DNA from: JADLHS01 sp044225555
GTDB taxonomy: Bacteria; Verrucomicrobiota; Verrucomicrobiia; Limisphaerales; JADLHS01
Direction: 5' to 3'
Length of the DNA: 64,000 nt
NCBI GenBank assembly: GCA_044225555.1
Contig: JBGAIM010000005.1
Location: forward strand, 310,001-374,000
How positions within the stretch are numbered: position 1 is the first letter of the stretch; every line of letters starts with the position of its first letter. Below, piece after piece: positions 43,150-52,241 of the stretch. Both the position numbers and the translations under genes were made by a program. Below the pieces are notes generated by a model. The model worked only from the letters and a program-made list of their open reading frames with translations, was not told the origin of the DNA and ran no database searches.

Positions 43150-43845
43150 ATGGGACGATTACCTTTTCTCGGAGTTCTCCTTTTCGCCCTGACTGCTGGC
43201 GCGGCGGACGAAACCTGGCCGTCGGCCTTGAGCCGGATGCCGCTGGGGAGCGGGGCAGTTGAACTGAACCGCACCAACTGTGCGCAGTTGATCCTTGGGG
43301 GCTTCCAATCCAACGCCACGGTCAAGGCACTCATCTTTATGCCCGGGGCGACGGACGAACTTTATTTCTTCCACCGAGTCCAGGCGGCCGTGACCAACGT
43401 AAGCCCATCGTTGTTCGATGCGTTGGCTGCGCTCACCAACCAATCGCCGTTGCGCGTGGTTTTTCGCGCGCCGTTCCTGTTGATTTATTCCGAGGAAGAC
43501 GTGCTGGACCTGGACATCAAGATTCAGCACCAGCGTACCGCGGAAAACCTCAAGACGGACAAGCCCGTGCCGCACCTTGCCGTGATTGATCGAGATTGGA
43601 CGCAGTTGCTGAAGGTGATCAAGAAGCCCATCAGCCCGACGCTGCTGCCGTACGAGGGCACGACGGGATCGTGGCATTTCTATCGGCACACCTTCGCCGG
43701 TTGGAATCTCACGCAATGGGAAACTTTGGAGGCGTGCGCGCTCGCGGGCAAAACGAAGTTCACCGTGATTCGCAACGGTGTCATCTTTGAACTCGATCTG
43801 CGTACCGGCGCAATGCCGAAGCTCGATTTTTTCCCCGGGAGATGA
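43150..43845 (+). CDS. Exported protein of unknown function
   Basis: 231 aa starting 4 nt after hscB (ATG at 43150). Signal peptide MGRLPFLGVLLFALTAGAAD. The mature protein has mixed alpha/beta character (FQSNATVKALIFMPGATDEL, LYFFHRVQAAVTN, PLRVVFRAPFLLIYSEEDVL) and ends in TGAMPKLDFFPGR. No family is recognised. Its tight spacing after hscB suggests co-transcription, but an Fe-S role is not implied by sequence. Confidence 0.72.
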   Translation: MGRLPFLGVLLFALTAGAADETWPSALSRMPLGSGAVELNRTNCAQLILGGFQSNATVKALIFMPGATDELYFFHRVQAAVTNVSPSLFDALAALTNQSPLRVVFRAPFLLIYSEEDVLDLDIKIQHQRTAENLKTDKPVPHLAVIDRDWTQLLKVIKKPISPTLLPYEGTTGSWHFYRHTFAGWNLTQWETLEACALAGKTKFTVIRNGVIFELDLRTGAMPKLDFFPGR

Positions 43846-44023
43846 CCGGGGAAATTCCGGGAAGCCGACGGGAAAACTTCCGGGAGCCACGACCGCGAGA
43901 GACATCATTTGTCCGCGAACAAGACAAAACTTTTTCGGCGCGCGTGCAATTTCCCCGGCAGGCACGCATGGTATATGGACTGCTTTTCCACGAGCCATGA
44001 AAATGCAATGTTCAACTCCAACT

Positions 44024-44176
44024 GAGGGAACGTTGTGTTTCTCACCGTTTGGACCTCAGAGTCCAAACGAAAGTCCCTCCATGACTCCGCTGGTATGTGT
44101 TGGGCCAAAAGCCTGATGCTCTTCTCTACTGGGTTTGGTTTCCGGGGGCTGGCTCGCACCAGCCCCCGGTTTTTTT
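44024..44176 (+). ncRNA. Candidate structured small RNA or short-ORF transcript ending in a terminator
   Basis: This lies in a 350-nt gap between the gene ending at 43845 and the GH57 stop. It has an outer stem GAGGGA/TCCCTC (44024-44029 with 44074-44079) enclosing an 8-bp stem GTTTGGAC/GTCCAAAC (44047-44054 with 44061-44068). A strong + strand terminator follows. A 39-codon frame (43997-44116, MKMQCSTPTEGTLC) spans it but has no convincing ribosome site. It matches no RNA family known to me. The 5' end is unknown. Confidence 0.35.
44142..44176 (+). terminator. Strong intrinsic terminator on the plus strand
   Basis: An 11-bp perfect stem CCGGGGGCTGG/CCAGCCCCCGG (44142-44152 with 44159-44169) with a 6-nt loop, then seven T (44170-44176). 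The T tract is on the plus strand only. It ends transcription from the hscB/43150 gene or a small RNA, before the convergent GH57 gene. Confidence 0.9.
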
Positions 44177-44195
44177 GCCTGAATCAGGCGAAACT

Positions 44196-45638
44196 TCAGA
44201 AATCGTGGGTCAAAATCGCCTCCGCACGCCGACACAGTTCCCGGCCGTAATCGGTCCAGATGCCCTGACCCCAATAGCGGTAGCAGCTTGTCTGGGAGCA
44301 GAGCAGGTAGAAGAGAGCGTTGCGGTAACGGGGATCGCTCGTGGGGACCTTCGGCTTGAGCACCTTCTCGTTGAACAGTGAACTGGCTTTTTCCATCGGT
44401 CCGAGGACGTTTTCATAGCCGCGTACCCAGGAAATGTCGTTGGTCCAACTGCCGCCCTCCATGTGAAAACGATGGTCCTGTTTCTTGAGCTGCTCGATGA
44501 CTTCCGCCAGCTTCTTTTCGCCGTCGCCAGCCTTGAAATTGTCCCAGATGCGCTTCTGATGAATGGGTTGAAGAACCGGGAGATCCGTTTCCTTGAGGCC
44601 GAGCGCGTAAAGTTGGTCGAGGTATTCGGAAACATTCATCATTGGCGAGCGCGAACCGGTGGCCTCGCGGGCGACTTCGAGGAACTTGGGGGGAAACTCG
44701 TTCATCATCACGCCGCCGTTTTCGCCGTCGGCAATCTGCGTGACCAGTGGCGGGACGTGTTTGCCGGCGAGTTCCCAGCGCGACAATCCTTTGGCCTCAT
44801 AATACGGCTGCATCTGCGCGACGAGTTTGGTGTCGCTGCCCTGGGTTTTGATGATGGCAATGATGCTGGTCTCCTTGCCGTGCGAGTTCCGGCAGACCAG
44901 GCGGTGCGGGAGATGTTTCTTCTCCGGACCGTGACCATTCTCGGGTCGTTCGGCGGAGTGTTCCTGAACGAGCAGCCATTCGTAGCCGCAATCCTTGAGC
45001 GTCTTGATGTATTCGTAGGCAATGTCCGGGTGATTGGGCAACGCCATCTCGGACGGCGAGAATCCACGCACCCGGCTCAAAGCTTCCAAGCCAAAGATGG
45101 CGGCGAAGTGGTGTCGCCAGGCCTGAACATGCAGCCGAAAATCCTGCACGGGCGTCGAGGGCGCGACGGCGTGGCCCCAAGGCATCCCGAGCCATTCGAC
45201 GGCGTGGAGATAACGCGGGTCGCAGGTGATGCGTTTCAGGTTGTCGAACACATCGTGCAATCCCATGTGACGCATTCCATGGAAGAGCGTGCCGGAATAC
45301 TCCAGCATCACGCGCGGCTGTTTGCCTTCGTCAATCAATTGGGGGACGAATTCGCCCATGCGTTTGTAACACCAGTGGAACACGGAGGCGTTGTGATTAT
45401 CGCCAATGCCCGGGTTGTCCATCATGTGCTTGAGATTGCTGATGACGTCGGCGGTTTGCAGGTTCGAGCCGCCGGCGGGAATCAACGGCTGATGCATGTG
45501 CAGCGCGATGGCGCAGGCGCTATTGATGTTGTTGAAATCAATGCCGTGGGGCGTCGACTTGGCGCGGGTCAGTTTTAGGGACGATTCTGAGCCGCAAAGG
45601 TTGGGGAGATTGTCAATGTATTCGGGCAGTGTGGTCAT
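44196..45638 (-). CDS. Glycoside hydrolase family 57 enzyme
   Basis: 480 aa. GH57 motifs in order: ALHMHQPLIP (conserved region 1, His-Gln-Pro); WLGMPWGHAVAPSTP (region 2); GFSPSEMALP, in which Glu is the likely nucleophile; and ADGENGGVMMNEF, containing the conserved Asp. The short length (about 480 aa) and final EGGSWTNDISWVRGYENV fit alpha-glucan-acting GH57 enzymes (amylase, 4-alpha-glucanotransferase or branching type). No signal peptide is seen, so it probably works on cytoplasmic glycogen-like glucans. The exact specificity is unknown. Confidence 0.9.
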   Translation of the reverse strand: MTTLPEYIDNLPNLCGSESSLKLTRAKSTPHGIDFNNINSACAIALHMHQPLIPAGGSNLQTADVISNLKHMMDNPGIGDNHNASVFHWCYKRMGEFVPQLIDEGKQPRVMLEYSGTLFHGMRHMGLHDVFDNLKRITCDPRYLHAVEWLGMPWGHAVAPSTPVQDFRLHVQAWRHHFAAIFGLEALSRVRGFSPSEMALPNHPDIAYEYIKTLKDCGYEWLLVQEHSAERPENGHGPEKKHLPHRLVCRNSHGKETSIIAIIKTQGSDTKLVAQMQPYYEAKGLSRWELAGKHVPPLVTQIADGENGGVMMNEFPPKFLEVAREATGSRSPMMNVSEYLDQLYALGLKETDLPVLQPIHQKRIWDNFKAGDGEKKLAEVIEQLKKQDHRFHMEGGSWTNDISWVRGYENVLGPMEKASSLFNEKVLKPKVPTSDPRYRNALFYLLCSQTSCYRYWGQGIWTDYGRELCRRAEAILTHDF

Positions 45639-45751
45639 GCAGTTCCTTCTTTTGCGGCGTCATCCTCAGGAGGAACCGCAGGTTAGTCAATCACGTTGGC
45701 ATCGTCGGTGGCCTCTGGTGGAGAAAAATCCATTGCTGAATAAGCCGGAAT

Positions 45752-45771
45752 GTCCGCCGTCCAAGGCGGAC
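45752..45771. repeat. Short palindrome over the start region of the PQQ-propeller gene
   Basis: GTCCGCC and GGCGGAC, perfect 7-bp arms with a 6-nt loop, end 3 nt before the ATG at 45775. The stem would cover the region normally used for ribosome binding, so it could lower translation of this gene, or it may be an ordinary small intergenic repeat. Confidence 0.6.
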
Positions 45772-45774
45772 CTT

Positions 45775-47145
45775 ATGACTACCAAATCCCTCCCCCTATG
45801 CTTTTCCGCTCTCCCTTTCGCCTTGGCCTTGGTCGCACAAGCCAATCCCCAGGACAACTGGCCGCAGTGGCGCGGGCCGCTCGCCAACGGTATCGCTCCA
45901 GCAGCCAATCCGCCGCTGGAATGGAGCGAGACCAAGAACGTGAAATGGAAGGTGAAACTCCCCGGCAAAGGAACGGCCACTCCCATTGTTTGGAACGACC
46001 GGGTTTACCTCCTCACGGCGATTGCTCCCGAGAAGAAGTCTGAAACAAAACCTGCCGAGCCAGCGGCAACTAATGCTGCAACCGGAGGCGGGCAGGGCGG
46101 TCGGCCACGGGGTGGTGGATTTGGCCGGGGCGAGAAACCGACAGAACTTCATGAGTTCGTGGTTGTGTGCCTGGACCGCAAGACTGGGAAAAAATTGTGG
46201 CAAAAAACTGCCAAACAAGAGATCCCACACGAGGGTCATCACCAGGATCACGGTTTCGCTTCGGCCTCGCCGGTGACCGACGGCGAGGTGGTGCTGGCGT
46301 ACTTTGGTTCGCGCGGGCTGCACTGCTACGACCTGGACGGCAACTTGAAATGGTCGAAGGACTTTGGCGACATGATCACACGGGCCGGCTTTGGTGAAGG
46401 GGCGTCGCCAGCATTGTACAAAGACACCGTGGTTGTTAACTGGGACGACGAGCTGGACAACGATTTCATCATCGCGCTCGACAAGCGCACCGGGAAAGAG
46501 CTTTGGAAGAATGCCCGCAACGAGGCGACGGGTTGGAGCACGCCGTTCATCCTCGAGTACGAAGGCAAAGCGCAGGTCATCGTAAGCGCCACGGGCAAGG
46601 TGCGCAGTTACGACCTCGCGTCGGGCAAGGAACTTTGGTCCTGCGGCGGCTTGGGCTCGAATCCGATTCCCACGCCGGTCGTCGGCGGCGACACGGTCTA
46701 TGTGATGAGCGGGCATCGCGAGCCAAAGTTGATGGCCATCACGCTGGGGCGCACGGGCGACCTGACCGGCACGGACGCCGTGCGCTGGAGTCATGACAAG
46801 AGCACGCCTTATGTGCCCTCGCCGGTGTTGATTGGAGACTCGCTCTATTTCATTTCCCAGAATACCGGCAAGCTCTCCTGTTTTGATGCGAAGACCGGCC
46901 AGCCTCGTTATGAAGCCCAGCAATTGGAGGGCATCTTTGGCACGTATGCCTCGTTGGTGACGGCCAAGGATCGAGTTTATGTCCTGGGGCGGGAAGGCAA
47001 ATGCGTGGTGCTTAAGCACGCCCCCAAGGTCGAAATTCTTGCGACGAACAAACTCGATGACCGGACGGACGCCTCCATCGCGCTCGCGGGCCGGGAGCTT
47101 TTTGTTCGCGGCCAGGAAAGCCTTTACTGCATCGCCGAACCCTGA
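45775..47145 (+). CDS. Exported PQQ-binding-like beta-propeller protein
   Basis: 456 aa from the ATG at 45775 (MTTKSLPLCFSALPFALALV), signal peptide ending near AQA. Repeats of the PQQ type: DNWPQWRGPLANGIAP (the W-P-Q-W-R-G motif usual in this family), VVVCLDRKTGKKLWQKT, ALDKRTGKELWKNARNE, SYDLASGKELWSCGGLG, SCFDAKTGQPRYEAQQL. A Gly/Arg-rich insertion (about 100-120) interrupts blade one. No PQQ enzyme residues are evident; it is a propeller scaffold of unknown role outside the cytoplasm. Its last 22 nt overlap the convergent GT39 gene. Confidence 0.9.
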   Translation: MTTKSLPLCFSALPFALALVAQANPQDNWPQWRGPLANGIAPAANPPLEWSETKNVKWKVKLPGKGTATPIVWNDRVYLLTAIAPEKKSETKPAEPAATNAATGGGQGGRPRGGGFGRGEKPTELHEFVVVCLDRKTGKKLWQKTAKQEIPHEGHHQDHGFASASPVTDGEVVLAYFGSRGLHCYDLDGNLKWSKDFGDMITRAGFGEGASPALYKDTVVVNWDDELDNDFIIALDKRTGKELWKNARNEATGWSTPFILEYEGKAQVIVSATGKVRSYDLASGKELWSCGGLGSNPIPTPVVGGDTVYVMSGHREPKLMAITLGRTGDLTGTDAVRWSHDKSTPYVPSPVLIGDSLYFISQNTGKLSCFDAKTGQPRYEAQQLEGIFGTYASLVTAKDRVYVLGREGKCVVLKHAPKVEILATNKLDDRTDASIALAGRELFVRGQESLYCIAEP

Positions 47146-48650
47146 GCCGCGGGGGCGTTGGTTTCGCTCCCGCGCGCCGGGACCATGGCGAAACAAAGCG
47201 ACTCCGATTTGTTCGGCGCGTAGAATGCCGGAGCCGCCACTCTTTGAGGGTGCAGCGACTCGGGGTCAACGTGGAAGTCGCGCGTCGCGAATCGCCGCAG
47301 TGCGTCAGGGACTTTTTGGGCGCTCTCCGGACGCCAGACCAGCAATATGGTCGCTTGGTTCGGGGCCGGGACGGGTACACGGACGTTCGACACGGCCATG
47401 ATCGTGCTGTCCGGGAAACAGAGCCGGAGATTGCCCGCCACGAGGTGACCATCGGCCAAAATTACGCCGCGCGTGAAACCGGTGGCGCGAATTTGCACGG
47501 CGAATGTGCGGTAGGGCACGTTCAAATTTGACGGTCCCCCGAACCAACCCGCCGCGGCCACTGTTCCGTACAAGGCCGTCGGCACGGCCAGCATTACCAA
47601 CCCGGCCAGGGCAAACACGGCCTTGATCCGGTTGGCGTCCAATCGGGGTTGGGCCCAAGCTGTGATCACCAGCGGCAGGCTGATGAGCAGCGGTTGCAGC
47701 CAGCGGGCCCGAATCATGGTGACATGAAACGCCAGAACGGCGATGAGGCACAGCACAAGGCCGATGAGCATCGTCCGCTGGATCAGGGTCACCGACAGGC
47801 GATCGGCACTGGAGGTGGCGAGTTTCCGGGATCGAATCAATAGCAACCCGTACACCAGCACCGGGCCAACCACGAATTCACCGATGCGTTTCAGCAACCG
47901 ACCGGCACCCTTCAGCGAGGCCAGCAGGAAATCTCCCGACTTCGGAATCTCGAACTTGTTCGATTGAGAAAGCAGGAGCTTTGGGTGGGTCCAGGCCCAA
48001 TCCGCATGCGGCGCCACTACCAGCAGAAAACACGCGACCGTGAGAAGAAGCTTCCGGTTGAGCAGCGCCGAACGGAATGGGGGCAGGGACAAGCCCGCCA
48101 GCAGGAGCGAGACGATCACCACGGCGTAGTTGTATTTGGCCAGTACGCCCAGACCAGCGAGACCGCCAAAGAGACCATACCAGCCGGCGCCGCGAGTTTT
48201 GAAAAGTCGCAGCGCAACAAACATTGTGGCGGCGGCGATGGCCGTCGCGAGTACGAGATGGGTTTGATCCCGCTGCGACTCCCACGAGAACAGCACGATG
48301 AGCAGCAGGGAAAAAGTGGCCAGCGTGGCGTGGATTGCCTCCTGAAAAATCTCACGGGCGGTGAGCCAGGTGAACAGGTAGATGCTGAACAGCAGAAGAT
48401 TCTTGAGCAGGGACAGGGCAAACACGTTCACACCGAAGAGCGCGAACAGCGGGATTTGCAGCCAGGTGTAGAGCGGTGGTTGCGAGCCATAACCCCAGAG
48501 CCAGACCTGGGTCACGAGTGACTGTTCCGCCTCGTCGTTTTGCAGGCTGTCCGAAATCACGGACCGCAGCAGCAAGTGCAACAGAAAATATCCCGCCAGC
48601 ACGCCGAGCGTGATGCGCGGGTTTTCCAGGAACGATTTCCGGGTGGCCAT
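47124..48650 (-). CDS. GT39/ArnT-type membrane glycosyltransferase
   Basis: 508 aa from the ATG at 48650 (a TTG one codon earlier is possible). Eleven or so hydrophobic helices. The first periplasmic loop carries SLQNDEAEQSLVTQVWLWGY with the N-D-E-A-E motif (Asp/Glu) of dolichyl-phosphate-mannose and ArnT-like transferases, then QPPLYTWLQIPLFALFG. The soluble C-terminal part (about 390-500) is small. It would transfer a lipid-linked sugar to an envelope target. No glycan cluster is adjacent. Confidence 0.85.
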   Translation of the reverse strand: MATRKSFLENPRITLGVLAGYFLLHLLLRSVISDSLQNDEAEQSLVTQVWLWGYGSQPPLYTWLQIPLFALFGVNVFALSLLKNLLLFSIYLFTWLTAREIFQEAIHATLATFSLLLIVLFSWESQRDQTHLVLATAIAAATMFVALRLFKTRGAGWYGLFGGLAGLGVLAKYNYAVVIVSLLLAGLSLPPFRSALLNRKLLLTVACFLLVVAPHADWAWTHPKLLLSQSNKFEIPKSGDFLLASLKGAGRLLKRIGEFVVGPVLVYGLLLIRSRKLATSSADRLSVTLIQRTMLIGLVLCLIAVLAFHVTMIRARWLQPLLISLPLVITAWAQPRLDANRIKAVFALAGLVMLAVPTALYGTVAAAGWFGGPSNLNVPYRTFAVQIRATGFTRGVILADGHLVAGNLRLCFPDSTIMAVSNVRVPVPAPNQATILLVWRPESAQKVPDALRRFATRDFHVDPESLHPQRVAAPAFYAPNKSESLCFAMVPARGSETNAPAAQGSAMQ

Positions 48651-48909
48651 CAATCGAGTCGGTTTTGGTGGCGGGCGAAATCAATGCCGGACCTGGAAGC
48701 GCAACGCTGGAGGCCGGCCAGCGGTTGCAGGCAGATTCTTGAAGGGGGAACAAACCTAGTGCATGCCAGCGCGCTTCGCTCGTCGAGCGATGCGGCTCTC
48801 CCCGGCACCCATGACGGAACACAGCTGGTTTTCACACGGCAGGCCAGCCTTCTACGCTTTTCGCGGGAAGAAGCGAGCGAAAAAATCAAACCAGCTTTGA
48901 GAATCCGGA

Positions 48910-51003
48910 TTACGGCAGGCGATAGACCCGGAAGTTGTTCTCGGCCTCGCCAAGGTTCGTGGTCAGCGTGCAATTCATTCCGGTGGCGAGGAGATTGTTG
49001 GCGAGGGTGCTCCAGGTGACAAGGTTGGTCGAAGTCTCGACCCGATACGGCTGGCCGGGCACGGACTCCCAGCGCAAGGTGACGGCCAGGTTGGTGCGCA
49101 CGAGGGAGAGCAGCTTGAACGGCTTGTCGTAGGGATTGTTGAACACCACCAGCACGGGCAAGTGGTCGGATGCGACCTTGCAGTCGTTGCTGTTCAGATT
49201 CGGCGGCAGCGTTGTGAGCCGGTCGGTGCGGAACACCTGGCTGGTGCGGAGGTTGGAGAACAGGAGTTGGTCCGGGAAGACAAAGTCAATCCGCTCGCCG
49301 GGGTTTGCCGTCGTGGTGGAATACGTATTAATGCTGCCGGTGACCGGATTCTTTGGATTCGTGAGAACCAGACCGGTGGCGGGACTGATGAGGGTTTGAA
49401 TCGCCAGCGCGTTGGTATCGCCATCGTTCATGTCGCCGGAGAGCGTGTAGGGATCGTAGGGGTAGAGCGTAAACAGGTTGGTGGCGAAAAAGTTGGTGAT
49501 GGCGGCAGCCTCGGCGGCGCGTTTGGCCGAGGCATCTGCGTAGGTCGTGCCGGCGGTGGATTTAAGATGGGTGGTGAACACGTGCAGCGGGCGCGGGAAA
49601 CCGGGCACCGCAATCTGGGCTTCAAACAGGTCGCGCGTGAAGTTGTCGAGGGCGTTGTTGGCGTTGCTGTAGCCGAAACCGCGCAGATCAATTCCATCCA
49701 GCCATTTGCTCGCGCGGGTGATGGGATGACGGCTGGCAATGGTGCTGACGATGGAGCCGTCCGTGCCGCTGCTGATGGCGACGAAGTAGCCAGGCAGGAA
49801 GGCGTTGATGAAATTGGTCATCTCGTAACGCAGGTCGAATGGGATTTCGTTGAACGTGATCACATCGGGTTGGAGGTATTGAAGTTGCCGCGCAATGGCC
49901 TGGACCTGCGCTGCGTTGGTGCTCCAATCCGTTGCGCCGTTGCCTTTGACATTGTAGGTCAACAGCGAGAACCCAGGTTCGGCGGGCACGTTCGTCACGA
50001 AGGTGAGGGTGGCGGGCTGGCTATTGGTGACGCCGGCGATGTTGGTGGCAACGAGAACGTAATCGCCGCCCTGATTTAAGGTCACGTTGGTCAGGACGAG
50101 CGTGGTGTTGGTGGCGTCGGCGAGGTTCGTGCCGTTGAACTGCCATTGATAGGCGGGCAGGGGATAACCAGTGGCCGAACCGGTGAAGGTGACGGTGCCG
50201 CCCAGAAAAGCCTGCTGACTCTCCGGTTGAAGGCTGATGACGGGTGCCGTGGGCGGGGCGTTCGAGTCACTGTTGAATACAACACTGAGGTCGTCGATGC
50301 CAAAGCCGTGGTCGTTGCCGGTGTCATTGATATCGGACCAACGCAGGAATATTTCCTGACCGGGGGCGACGGACACGCCGGTGAGCAGAACACTGGCAAA
50401 CGTCTGGCGATTGGAGGTGGCGTTGCCATCGAGGGCGCCCGCAGTTGCGCCCACGGTGGGGGTGACAAAGTCGAGCGCGGCAAAGTTGGTCCACGCGCTG
50501 GCATTGGCCGCATCGGAGTTGGTGATGGCGTCGGAACTGGTGCGGTAGGAGAATGTCAGAGTCTGGGATGAAGTGTTCCCACCATTCCGCCATTGTTCAC
50601 CGGTGTAGGACACAAAGATATTGAATTGCACCGTCGCAGTGTCATTCGTGAAGCGCACGCCAAAAGCCAGCGTTCCCGGAGTGCCGGATGAAGTCGAGCC
50701 CAGCGCCCGGTCATTGACACTCCCAATTCCAGCGACGCCAAAGCTGTAAATGGCGCCCGCATTGTCGGAACCAGTGCCGGCGCGATAAGCGGTGATGGCC
50801 GGCGGCGCGACACTCTTCGAGGCGTACCAGCCGGGCAATGTCGTGTTATCTGTCCACGGGTTGGCCGTGCCACTGCCGGCGAGCGAATCGAAACTTTGAC
50901 TGTAAATGCCCGCGCTGATGGCAATTTGAGAACAAGCCGGAAGCGTCGAAAGGCCGGCCAGACCGACGGTCAGGGCGGCTAGGAGGCAAAATCTGATTTT
51001 CAT
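48910..51003 (-). CDS. Exported endonuclease/exonuclease/phosphatase-domain protein with Ig-like domain
   Basis: 697 aa from the ATG at 51003 (MKIRFCLLAALTVGLAGLST). Order: signal peptide; a beta-sandwich N-terminal domain (about 30-240; SGIGSVNDRALGST-like region and GFGIDDLSVVF); an Ig-like domain (about 250-345, PVISLQPESQQAFLGGTVTF); and an endonuclease/exonuclease/phosphatase domain (about 355-620) with FSLLTYNVKGN, DVITFNEIPFDLRYEM, HVFTTHLKST, SGDMNDGDTNAL and KVASDHLPVLVVF (catalytic Asp-His). It ends with a W...L...FRVYRLP module. Likely an extracellular nuclease or phosphodiesterase. Confidence 0.88.
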   Translation of the reverse strand: MKIRFCLLAALTVGLAGLSTLPACSQIAISAGIYSQSFDSLAGSGTANPWTDNTTLPGWYASKSVAPPAITAYRAGTGSDNAGAIYSFGVAGIGSVNDRALGSTSSGTPGTLAFGVRFTNDTATVQFNIFVSYTGEQWRNGGNTSSQTLTFSYRTSSDAITNSDAANASAWTNFAALDFVTPTVGATAGALDGNATSNRQTFASVLLTGVSVAPGQEIFLRWSDINDTGNDHGFGIDDLSVVFNSDSNAPPTAPVISLQPESQQAFLGGTVTFTGSATGYPLPAYQWQFNGTNLADATNTTLVLTNVTLNQGGDYVLVATNIAGVTNSQPATLTFVTNVPAEPGFSLLTYNVKGNGATDWSTNAAQVQAIARQLQYLQPDVITFNEIPFDLRYEMTNFINAFLPGYFVAISSGTDGSIVSTIASRHPITRASKWLDGIDLRGFGYSNANNALDNFTRDLFEAQIAVPGFPRPLHVFTTHLKSTAGTTYADASAKRAAEAAAITNFFATNLFTLYPYDPYTLSGDMNDGDTNALAIQTLISPATGLVLTNPKNPVTGSINTYSTTTANPGERIDFVFPDQLLFSNLRTSQVFRTDRLTTLPPNLNSNDCKVASDHLPVLVVFNNPYDKPFKLLSLVRTNLAVTLRWESVPGQPYRVETSTNLVTWSTLANNLLATGMNCTLTTNLGEAENNFRVYRLP

Positions 51004-51091
51004 CCGGATCAATTCAACAAACGACCTCTCTCCGGGCCGCGTCTGGACATTATTCGCACACTTGGCGTTGGCGGGCAAAGCGGTTCTGGAG

Positions 51092-52102
51092 CTACTTCAA
51101 GAAGTCCACCTTGGCACTGAGTTCGGGCGTGAGGAATTTATCCGGGTTGCGAATCTGCACCTTGATTTGCAGCGTCCCCTTGGCGCGATTGGCCTCCGGC
51201 GCCACTTCCGCCACGTAACCCTCGTAGGACTTGTCCGGATAGGCTTCGGGGCTGACGCGGCATTTCTGATTCAGGGAAATCTTGGAAAGGTCAGCTTCGT
51301 TCATGTCGATCTCGACCTGCAAATCCTTGGGATCGGCCATGGCAATCAGTGCCGTACTGGGGCCGCGCGTTCCGCCGAAACTTTGCGGCGCGACCAGTTC
51401 ATTCGGGTCCACCAGTTTCTCCAGCACGACGCCATTGATCGGGGAACGGATGGTGCACCAGTCGAGAAATGTTTTTGCCACGGCGTGAGTACCCTCGGCT
51501 TCCTTGAGCGTTGCGCGAGCGGCCTCAACCGTGAGCCGGGCATCATCCTGGGCCTGCTTGGATTCAATGTCCGTTTTGGCCAGTTGGTTCACCCGCTCAA
51601 AAAGAATTTCCGCCTTGGCGACGTTGGCCTTGGCGCTGGCGACCGCGCCATCCGCCTGCATTAAACGCGCCTGGTATTCCGTCTCATCCAACAGCACCAC
51701 CACCTGATTGTTGGTCACGGAGTCACCCTTCTTTACCCCGATCCATTTCACCACGCCCATGAACCGCGGGCTGATCTCGATGCGCTCGCGGTTGATGATG
51801 TAGCCGCTCACCGTCAGGACGATATCGCCGCTGGGGGCGGGTGTCGGACTGGCATTTGTCGCCGGTGGGGTCGCCGGTGCGGCGGAAGCGGAACTGGTGA
51901 AACCTCCCGAAGTGGATTCAGATTTCGCGGGAGCGGTCGAATTTTTCAGAACCCGCACGTCGTCCCCAGCTTTGGGCCGCGCGAAGAAGACGGCGGCGAG
52001 GGTCACCACCGCCACCACGAGGAAGATGACCCACAACATTCCCTGCGGACGGGATTTTTGGCCGCGTTCGATCTCGAGCGATTTGAGCTTTTCAGCGTTC
52101 AT
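51092..52102 (-). CDS. HlyD/AcrA-type periplasmic adaptor protein
   Basis: 336 aa. One N-terminal TM helix (MLWVIFLVVAVVTLAAVFFA), a Ser/Ala/Pro-rich linker (about 45-90), then the adaptor core: lipoyl half VTVSGYIINRERIEISPRFM, an alpha hairpin (SAKANVAKAEILFERVNQLA) and the return lipoyl segment CTIRSPINGVVLEKLVDPNE, and a C-terminal beta-barrel (LQVEIDMNEADLSKISLNQK). It would link an inner-membrane exporter to the outer membrane. No RND, MacB or TolC-like gene is adjacent. Confidence 0.87.
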   Translation of the reverse strand: MNAEKLKSLEIERGQKSRPQGMLWVIFLVVAVVTLAAVFFARPKAGDDVRVLKNSTAPAKSESTSGGFTSSASAAPATPPATNASPTPAPSGDIVLTVSGYIINRERIEISPRFMGVVKWIGVKKGDSVTNNQVVVLLDETEYQARLMQADGAVASAKANVAKAEILFERVNQLAKTDIESKQAQDDARLTVEAARATLKEAEGTHAVAKTFLDWCTIRSPINGVVLEKLVDPNELVAPQSFGGTRGPSTALIAMADPKDLQVEIDMNEADLSKISLNQKCRVSPEAYPDKSYEGYVAEVAPEANRAKGTLQIKVQIRNPDKFLTPELSAKVDFLK

Positions 52103-52196
52103 GCGAACAACGGCGACACATTAGCAGACCCCGCCCGAAGCGCCAGTTGAAGTCGCAGTTGCGGCAGCCGGCCGTTTCAATATCATCCTTCCGCAC

Positions 52197-52223
52197 GCTC
52201 GTCGCCTGTGCGACGGGCTTTTT
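52197..52223 (+). terminator. Terminator-like stem-loop in the dapL leader (possible attenuator)
   Basis: GCTCGTCGC pairs with GCGACGGGC (52197-52205 with 52210-52218; one G-T pair) around a CTGT loop, followed by five T, and lies only 19 nt before the dapL ATG. There is no plus-strand gene upstream for it to terminate, because the adaptor gene is divergent. Confidence 0.6.
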
Positions 52224-52241
52224 GATTTGCGAAACCGAACT

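Noticed and set aside
43997..44116. 39-codon frame with MKMQCSTPTEG
   Set aside because: It has no convincing ribosome site and overlaps strong RNA stems, so it is kept only as part of the RNA candidate.
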